From the NCBI GenBank assembly GCA_921293015.1, contig OV121096.1:10295000-10358999 (forward strand): 64,000 nt of DNA. The letters are read 5' to 3'. Origin of the DNA: Phorcus lineatus. Lineage: Eukaryota; Mollusca; Gastropoda; Trochida; Trochidae. A program made the position numbers and the translations under genes. Below are positions 55,753 to 64,000 of this stretch, piece by piece. The first letter of the stretch is position 1. Each line of letters opens with the position of its first letter. The notes under the pieces are model-generated. The model was not told the origin of the DNA, did no database searches, and saw only the letters and a program-made list of their open reading frames with translations.

Positions 55753-58700
55753 GTTTACAAAAATATGACGTAATTCCCATAGACGTACATGTTAGTAAGC
55801 TGTTGGGAAAATAATTTTGATAATTAAAGTATAAGCCCTTCGGTTTAAAAAAGTGCAGAAAATTTGCAAAAAATCTCAGCTATATGTAACCAATTACAAT
55901 TATCCTACCAGTTGATTAGTGATCGAATGGCAGTTGTTTAAACATCATATCTATATCTTGAAATTCCGATGTTCCAATCCCACATGTGTTATCAAAATAA
56001 ATGCAAATTTCCTAAGGCTCATCATAAAATCTAATGGACAATATGTATCCGTAGCCGAAATCATTTTCAATCTGTATGCAAAATATGACAGCAAAGGTTT
56101 TACTTAATTCATAAAAAATAACATTCGCAACAGAAATTTACCTTTTGTGTCTTTTGGAATAAGTCACAAGACTGTACGTTTTAATATTGTCACCCGCTAT
56201 AAGTAAGTCCTAATGGATACCTGGCATATTACCGCAGACAACTATTTAAAAAACATCCTTTAGAGTAACTTTAGATATGACAGAAAACGACTCCCAAAGG
56301 ACCGCTTCAGTCGATTGAGGTTTATTCTATCTTTAAATCCATATATACCCATACAACAAGGGAAATCGAAAATTCCTGTGATTGAGAAAGGACTGAATGA
56401 TACATTTCTTATTGTCCACTTTCTTCTCAAGTAAAATAACAAGCTTGTGAATAATTTTGGAAGAAATATTTGCCCAGTGAGAGAGAAAGAAACATACTTC
56501 AATATACATTTGGCTCACAGACTGTCTTCACTGTATTAGATATAAACATTTTTGTTTTTGTAACTTTAAATAAATGCTAACTTTTAACATTTTATTTCTC
56601 AATTATCATGCATCACTACCAACAACTAAATCTGAATTACACTAAAAATCTAGAAAGGGTTCACAAATATTATGCTATTAATTATATACACGGCATAGGC
56701 CCGGTTACAGTTCCGATGCCCGTTATACGAAAAAGAGATTCAGCAAGCCCTTAACCTGTAACTTGGCGATAGCTTCCTTTGCTCTTAATCGTTTTGTCCA
56801 ATATCACCCCCTTGTTTTTTTTTCTATTCGCCACATGCCGAACATTCTCTCCCCACAGATGTAGCTCCGTCATAAATTCCTATCCAACTTCCGAAGGTTT
56901 CTCGGGCACGAAATGTAGAACGCTGATTGAATGCAATCAAACTAAGTTGTGCAATCAGCGACACTGTTTCAAAAGTCATCATTCAAATCGTCTACGTTAT
57001 TTCCGTAAGCTTTGTTGTTTATTCGATTATGCATCTTGCACTTTGAGTCGTCTTTACAGAAGACATACGCCTTATATTGCGACTACATCATTGCATAGGC
57101 CTATGTGACAAGAAATATGTTATTCATGCATACCCTCTTCTATTCCGACGTCCCGCTACAATGACGACACGAACAATTGTTGAATGGCGTCACGGGCAAA
57201 AGAATAAGGCAAATCGAACATTAGAACAGTCGTTACTAGGTAAAAGTTATATGTGCACATATGCATATATTGAAAATTTGTCACTACTTGTTTTTAATCC
57301 AAAGGCCCTGGGAAATGAAGGTATTTAGAATCTAGTATTCTTAAAAAAAAAGAAAAAAGGTTACACTTAATTCTGGTCCATACAGTCTATATGGGTGAAA
57401 GAACTGTCATCAGTGAAGAGATGGTATACTTGCATTCAAATGTCAAGGGGAAAAGATTGTAATAGCTATGATACCAACGTGCTGTTTTTTCTGTACCCTT
57501 TTTTTGCAATATGTGCCTTGGTGAAAATCTGAGATTGATTGTGGTTTTCGAGAAAGCATTTCTCGGACATCGGAAAGAGTTAAGGAGCGGTCTGGCAAAT
57601 CGTCAAAGGTCAGCTGGTATTATAGAAACAACAGGTGGCCTAGATCTGTAAGTCAAAAGGTGCTCACTCTACATTCAGACACTGCTGTAAAGGTAATTTG
57701 AAACCAAAAAAAAATATTGTTTGTTGAAATAAGGACGAATTAAAACGATAACGAGCACTTGTTGAACTGATATTTGGATGCTTACTATGTATCATGCATA
57801 ATCAACTAACGGCCATGATAACCAAAATTAGAAATGAGATATCTAAAATATGAAATTAATTTACAACTTCTACACAGATGACATAGAAACGATGGCCAGA
57901 CTACAACCGTCATTTGTCTTACGAAAATGCTTGTATAATGTGCCAACCATTTTGTGAAAAATAACCTAAGTGTGAACATAATGCCTCAACATTTCGCCGT
58001 AGAACTCAATCATATGCCACAACTTCATCTGCACCAAGCGAGTCATTGAAATGGTTGCCTTTTCATTACAATTATAACAACATGTGTTGTAAATGTGTTG
58101 AAGTGGCCTACCAGGTAAACCGACATATAACCACTGAACGCAAAAGCTGTGATTGAAGGACACGACCAAGAAATAGCTCAAACCCACAGAGAGAAACGGC
58201 AGAGAATTTACCTGACCGTGTCACCCTAAGTCTGATCTCATGTGCACGACCGGGTTTCTGATCAAATATAAGTCTACGTTCATGAGCGAATTTAAAACAA
58301 TTTGCCACTTTATGAAATTCCTGCATTCATTAATGACAAATCTTCAAAAAATCTGGAGACAGTTAAGAAAATTTTACCTATTTACAAATGAAAATGTACT
58401 AAGACATGAAGGCTCTATAAGTGGTTTTTGTCACTAACGGTTTGATGATACATTGTGTTGTTGTTGTGCCCGTTTATAGAAGGTCATATTTGTTAGAATT
58501 CTCTTATAAAGGTCAATGCCGTTTATGTAAAACGCTGATTTTCCCCAGAAGAACAAATGGAGGATATAGAAACGACTTCTGTCCGTTCGTACGTCCGTCC
58601 ATCCGTGCAAACTCTTCACCGGACAAGAACCCAAATACCATTAGGCTTTGCCCATGGAAACTTGGTGTGTGGAACTATCATAATGTGAAATGCTGCCTTT

Positions 58701-59152
58701 TGAGGTTTTCGTTTTATTTCTCATGTCATTATAATGATGATATTTTACCGTAAACAATCATCCGAAAATTACGAGTTAGAAATTATCAGATACTTTTAAC
58801 ATTGATATCTAATTGAAATTATGAGAATACCAATGTTGAATAATTAGATAAAGTCTCTTGGTCTGGCTTCTACCCGTCGACCTGTCCGGCGTAGGTTGCC
58901 CCTACAAGGAGTATCTAAGATTCAGCTGGCATGGCTCTTTTCGTCTTCAAAGCACGCTAAACACCGCGCCACGTTGAGGTATCAAGTCAAGTGGTAGACG
59001 AGTCTTCGTGGGAATTTCAGGGAGTTGGGGAGAATGGATAAAAGGACTTTTTCTAAAAAGCAGCTTCTGTCAATGCGCTTTCAATGTTTTCGTGTTTATG
59101 GTTCGTAAGTGATTTTGGCAATCGACCGTGGATGTGTCCGAAAACGGTTAAG
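55753..59152. other. Unassigned non-coding DNA
   Basis: Open frames up to about 110 codons (56779-57108, 58421-58753) lack recognisable motifs, have no convincing splice context and are taken as chance. A GTCCGTCCATCCGT-type simple patch lies at 58578-58606. Confidence 0.5.
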
Positions 59153-59153
59153 G

Positions 59154-60508
59154 TAGGGGAGAACGGGGCAGATTCGTCCTGTTTTCACTGAAAACCTCGT
59201 CCGGGGCTTATTTGTTGTTCGATTGTTACACAAATTGGCATGTAAGTTGCTGTTGTAGAGGGCTGTTATATACATTTAGGAAGACTGATTTCCATTAATG
59301 GTTTAGAAAGAATTAGTATATTTGGTAAATGACGCTTGGTGGCCGAACTTACCCCGCTCTGGGGCACGTTCGTCCAGAGCCTGGGGCAGGTTCGGCCTAG
59401 GATGACATGAATACTGTAAAGCTTGAACAGGTTTACTAAACATCTAAATTCAAACATCAGAACATTATAAAACAACAGAACTTAGTTATGCATGTTTCCA
59501 AATTATACAAGAAATACTGAGTAAGTTTATGGTTTCGTTGTTTGCCTTTTGTTTTCTTCCTGTTCATGTAAGAATGGCTGGTCTTTGACACTTTCGTCCA
59601 CCTCGAGTTTTCGCTGTGACGCTTTAGAGTGAGGACTGGCAAGCTCTCATGCAAAAGAAGATGAACCATTGATGATTGGAGTTTGCACATTTGCACCAAG
59701 TGACTAACAGGCTTCCGGAATGCCGAATGAATATCTACTGTAGTTAGCTCCACTGTAGTGAGCTCAAAATCCAGATAGATTCAATGCTGTTTCTTTGATT
59801 TACTTGGAGTATCAACAACCTGGGTGATATTTTGTCCAACAAATCTGATGGCAGTGGCTTCAATGATTAATGCCTTACATACAACATTCAACAAACATGT
59901 CACCTATGCCACTTATGTACTTTCTGTTTGTGGAATAATATAAGTAACCATGGCCATTCTTTCGGAATCCATTCCAACCCAAAAGTAATTTCAACTTATT
60001 TTCATGTAATTATTATTTGAACTGACAATATGGAACAATATATAATTCAAAAGAATAATAAGAAAATTATGAAAAGCTACAGGGGGCAAGTTTGGCCGTG
60101 GCCAAACTTGCCTCAAGCAAAAAGACCGAACGTGCCCCAGACCTATAAATAGAAAAATGTCACATGATCTACCGGAACTTATGTCTATTTACCGACGATA
60201 ACCATATTGAAGTGTAAAGCGAGTTCATAAATTACAGTTACATTTAAATAATTTAGTTGAAAAATATGTAAAGCCTTATAGATGTTCGATATGAAGGGAT
60301 ACCACAAATTTACTCAACACACACGGAATTGGTTTTTACCGCGCGATCTCTACGATTTGAATCGAACCGCCCTCAAAATGTTGCGGGACCTGCGTTATTT
60401 ACCACGTGACTGCCTCGAATCATTAAAAACATGAAATGTTTAAACTGAAATGTGTAATTTCAAATGGACACACGTGCCCCGAGGCCGAACCTGCCCCGTT
60501 CTCCCCTA
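59154..60508. mobile_element. 1.35-kb non-autonomous TIR element, probable TA duplication
   Basis: Left end TAGGGGAGAACGGGGCAG, right end CTGCCCCGTTCTCCCCTA, matching over 23 of 24 bases with one mismatch. If TA is the target duplication, the TIR starts GGGGAGAACGGGGCA, which fits a Tc1/mariner-type non-autonomous element. Internal GC-rich copies (CCCCGCTCTGGGGCACGTTC at 59350; GGGGGCAAGTTTGGCCGTGG at 60078) repeat the theme. No transposase. Confidence 0.7.
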
Positions 60509-60800
60509 CTCTCAAACTGGTGCGAGGATGCGATGTTTTAAGCTTTTTAACTGACCTGACCCTCCTTCTGACATAACAACCACCTTCCTTTTCGTCATAC
60601 AAATCAGTGTAAATTATACCCTTATCAAAATGATTCACTAGTGATGTTGGTATTTTTTTCACTCATTGCATTAAATATGTCATATAAACACACGAGTAAT
60701 CATTTATTCTATGCCTGTAGAAATGAAACGAGTTCATAGTGTAAATGATTCTGGAATCTTCGAGGACTTTACAGTTAAACCTATTTCATTCAATTATTTC

Positions 60801-61092
60801 GGGGGCGGGATGGCGCAGTAGTTAGCACGTTTTGCTTCAGATCAAGAGGTCCTTGGTTCGAATCCAGTCATGGGCTTGGCAACTTTGTCTGCATTAGAGA
60901 CCTGTTTTACACGCAGTATGGTTTGGGTGCTTCACTGATTTTCAGCGCAGTACCAACCGTGGTTCGCTAGTTCCAGCAGATGCTCACAGGTTTCACCACA
61001 ATACATAGCCTCAATGGTGTCGCGGGCTTTCTCCCTGCAATAATAGTGAAATACTCTTGAAAGCGGCGTTAAACCCCATATCACCTCATCTC
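60801..61092 (+). mobile_element. tRNA-derived SINE, best-preserved copy
   Basis: GGGGGCGGGATGGCGCAGTA starts the tRNA-like head. Box A TGGCGCAGTAGTTAGCACG and box B GGTTCGAATCC are both intact. The conserved middle and the tail CTTGAAAGCGGCGTTAAACC follow, ending in a CACCTCATCTC tract. Confidence 0.9.
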
Positions 61093-62825
61093 AAGTTTTA
61101 AAGAATAAATCTATTCTTATCTTTTATAGATGAAATTTATTTCTAAAATTATTGCATGTCAATGAAAGAAAATGGTTAACCATAGAGTATATTTTAAGTA
61201 GCCTTACGTATTTATGTAATTTACTTGTACTTTGAGGGAGCCTAAGAAAAACATAGGTAATCTAATTTGTCTTGAAAGATACAGAATGATGTTTTAGATG
61301 ATTTCCAGTCATGATTTACTGACGGAGTATCAAAATTTCGTACTAATAGAAGGTACATACCAGCAGTAACTTAGCACTCCCTACCTTGTGCAGTCTAGAC
61401 AGAGTTAACTTTGAAAACATAATTCTAAAAAGATTAATGAATGAATTTTACCACCATGAAGTCCAATTTTACAGACTTAGCGTTAATTACTTGTATGTAG
61501 AAAGTCGTGAATACACTTATCTCCGTTATCGTATTTGAAATAAATTTGTTGCCCTACAATTTAACCGGTGTCTCTAAAAATATAGTTAATGGCAGAGAGA
61601 AATTAAAATGACTACAGTCATTCGGAATTCATGAGTCAATGGTTTTAACTATTTAATAAGAAAAAAAGTTGCTCATTATCTAAATGTAATCAGTCAAAAA
61701 ATACATCAAATTCAAATTGGATTAAAGAACAAAACCAAGATGAATCTAATTTTAATGATTTCTGGAAATCAAATATCATTAAAAAAACATATTGATTTAT
61801 CAGTTTTATAGAAACGCGATGTTTTCCTGTTGTTTTTACTTGTTTAAAAGCAATGAATGAAGCAATAAACACTTCGCAACTCGTATCTGGTTACTAAAAT
61901 TTAATCAATAGCGTTTCAAGGCGTGTTTAGGCAATACAAAAAAACATGCGTGATGGTTAAATGAAACTGTCACAGTAAATGATAATAAATCAAAGAAAAT
62001 ATGATACTTTAACTTCTTTTGGAATGTTTTAAAAATATCTGACCCTTGAATGTAGGTCTCTGCAAAAACGACGATAGCGATGAGATTTAACCTCAGGGTG
62101 ATACGAAATTTCCCCATAGCACGTTTTATTAATTGATATATGTTAATAATTATGTATATATATAAATATGTTACGTATGAAGATGACACCTATGTGTGAA
62201 CACCTTTGTATCATAGCGAAATGACATGTATTCGCCTGATATAACCGAACATTGTACGTTCATGAAAAATCCATCTTTGAAATGGTTGTCATCGATTGGT
62301 AGCATTTGGCTTTTCTTTCTGTTAAATCATTTATTATGATACTGACCGCATCGGGTCCTTCAATAATTCAATCTGTGTTGTTCGATATCAACGTTTTATC
62401 ATTATTCAGATGGCTTTAACACACTTTCTTGTTTATCATCATAACATAGATAGTCAATGACAAAAACAATTATTTTTGCATGATCTATATCTTGTCTTCG
62501 TTTATTTTTCGACGTCTACTCGGATAACTTACATTAAGAGATAAATACTTTTTTTCCGAGTTATGCCTACTGTTTATTTGTTCTTTTATTTCCATTTGTA
62601 ATTTTGACTATATTCGACATCCGGTGAAAATATATTTAACGGCGATGTATATTATGTTAATGTGATTTCTTACCCACGTGAACTTTGAATTAAGACAAAA
62701 GTACTTTTTACTCTAAAAATAACAGAGTAGACATGAAAGAGAGACAAACAAAAATATTCCTTGTTATAAAAAATGAATTGATAGACAAATCATCATGCAA
62801 AATTAAGTTAGTTTTACGGTGGTTT
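61093..62825. other. Unassigned AT-rich DNA
   Basis: Nothing that I can support. Frames here are short and lack motifs. Confidence 0.5.
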
Positions 62826-63104
62826 AGGTGAGGTTATTTGGGATTTAATACCGGATTAGAGAATTTCACTTGTATCACGGCTGATAGTGTTATTGCAGGG
62901 AAACAACACAATTGTGGCTATGCATTGAGATGAAACCTGCGAGCATCGGCTGGAACTAGCCAACCATGCATGCATATTGTGCTGAAATTCATTGTAGCAT
63001 TGCACCCAAACCTTACTGCTTGTAGAACAGTTGACGAGCCCCTAGAGGGTTCGAACAGCGGACTTGATCCGAGGCCAAGCGCGCTCACCTCTGCGCTATC
63101 CCGC
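62826..63104 (-). mobile_element. tRNA-derived SINE, full length, minus strand
   Basis: On the minus strand: GGGATAGCGCAGAGGTGAGC (box A), then box B (TGTTCGAACCCTC), then the conserved middle and a diverged tail. The frame at 62970-63239 lies across it and is not a gene. Confidence 0.85.
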
Positions 63105-64000
63105 TATCCTTCATTTTACCTTAAGATAATCAAATTTCATACCTCTCACTCGGCAATAACAGTGTCTTCAATAAGCAAACTGGTGGACTACTGTAGTGAA
63201 GAGATGTCTGTAATTTCAATAAGCTGTACACCTTGTTAGTTAAGAAATTGAAATAGATGTTCTGTAGTCTCAGATCGAAATTGGATTGAAATCATTTCCA
63301 TGTTTTCTTGTATGATCTTGATTCGTATAATAGTTTTTTTCATCATTTGTTCTCGAACACCTTTCACTTTTACAATAAAGGTGTGGTGCTATTGCCATCC
63401 AGTGTAAAGCAAATATACAATTTAAGTAGATACTAGTCTTTGTTACCATTTTCTCCGTTCCATCGTTTGGACTTAACCTCCATTATGTTTCGTTTCTCGG
63501 ACAGTACCATAAATTGAGATTATGTTTCAAATGTACCAAACGGTTTAACAACAGACTTACAATGTAGGAATACAACGAAATGTAGGACTAATGCCTGGCG
63601 GAGGGGGTTCAGATCTTTCATTTGTAAGCCCTGTTACTCTGTTAAGTCTCATGTTATCTGCGAGGACATTGTTCTTTCCTTCTTCATAACTTTGATTAGA
63701 AAACTTCAACGAATGACAAGCAAAGGATCCTAGTGTCGTTTCAGAACTAAGTCTTTTACATAGTTAACTTGAGAATTTGGAGAATTCAATATAAGAAAAA
63801 ATGTGACTAAGAAATATTGAAATTGGAGTTTAAACCCCAAATTAGCCTACTCCACTATGATGGCGCTATTTGATGGATCTGTGCAGGATAGCCTTCGCCG
63901 AGTACGAAAACACAGTTGTCTTATGAAAGTCGATAACATTCAATCAGTGATGAATTAGTAAATACCACCACAACTATGAATTCACGAAAACGCATTACCC
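63105..64000. other. Unassigned DNA to the window end
   Basis: No supported gene, repeat or RNA. Confidence 0.5.

Noticed and set aside
56779-57108. 109-codon Cys/His-containing frame
   Set aside because: The Cys and His spacing fits no zinc-finger pattern, and the upstream polypyrimidine run is not enough to call an exon.
58500-58753. Frame over GTCCGTCCATCCGT sequence
   Set aside because: It resembles a common simple dispersed repeat and not a gene.
60801-60875. Functional tRNA gene
   Set aside because: It has box A and box B but is the head of a SINE with the shared middle and tail, and the cloverleaf is imperfect.

Overview
The window is animal nuclear DNA: AT-rich, with GT-AG introns, tRNA-derived SINEs, and BEL/Pao, DIRS, Penelope-like and L2/CR1-like retroelements. 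This mix fits a lophotrochozoan, most likely a mollusc, but no single-copy marker gene is present to prove it. There is no bacterial, CRISPR or rRNA content.

The host content is two tandem paralogous genes on the + strand. Gene A (1 to 5222) enters from the left, and only its 3' part is visible: at least three copies of a 99-nt Asn/Ser/Gly-rich stalk exon carried on a near-perfect 1,446-bp tandem repeat, then a transmembrane exon and a cytoplasmic-tail exon. Gene B (17022 to 49246) appears complete. Twelve exons join in consistent phase to 1,566 nt (521 codons plus stop). They encode a signal peptide, one six-bladed YWTD beta-propeller (about 261 aa), two MEGF/Draper-type EGF-like modules, the same stalk, one transmembrane helix, and a 92-aa tail rich in YxxI/L/V motifs with an ITAM-like pair. 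The architecture resembles a short hybrid of an LDL-receptor-type propeller and an engulfment-receptor-type stalk and tail. Gene A has lost two of the tail tyrosines kept in B.

Region by region: 1-5222, end of gene A; 5223-17021, intergenic DNA swollen by a repeat block, a 5.7-kb DIRS-like element (7442-13157) with a foldback at its left edge, a 5'-truncated Penelope-like element carrying a hammerhead ribozyme motif (13561-14333), a SINE and a duplicated promoter-proximal block; 17022-17255, exons 1-2 of gene B; 17256-39862, intron 2, mostly nested transposons: a BEL/Pao element with almost identical LTRs (19797-37643), itself split by an 11.2-kb CACTA/EnSpm-like element (25499-36698) that is mainly a giant inverted repeat without detectable coding capacity; 39863-49246, exons 3-12 with minisatellite-bearing introns; 49247-64000, downstream DNA homologous to the region after gene A as far as about 51.5 kb, then a LINE fragment, SINEs, a TA-flanked TIR element and unassigned sequence.

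Comparing the two paralog units (offset about 43.9 kb) shows which elements inserted after the duplication. All exon joins, family assignments and ages were made by eye. No alignment, HMM search or expression data were available.
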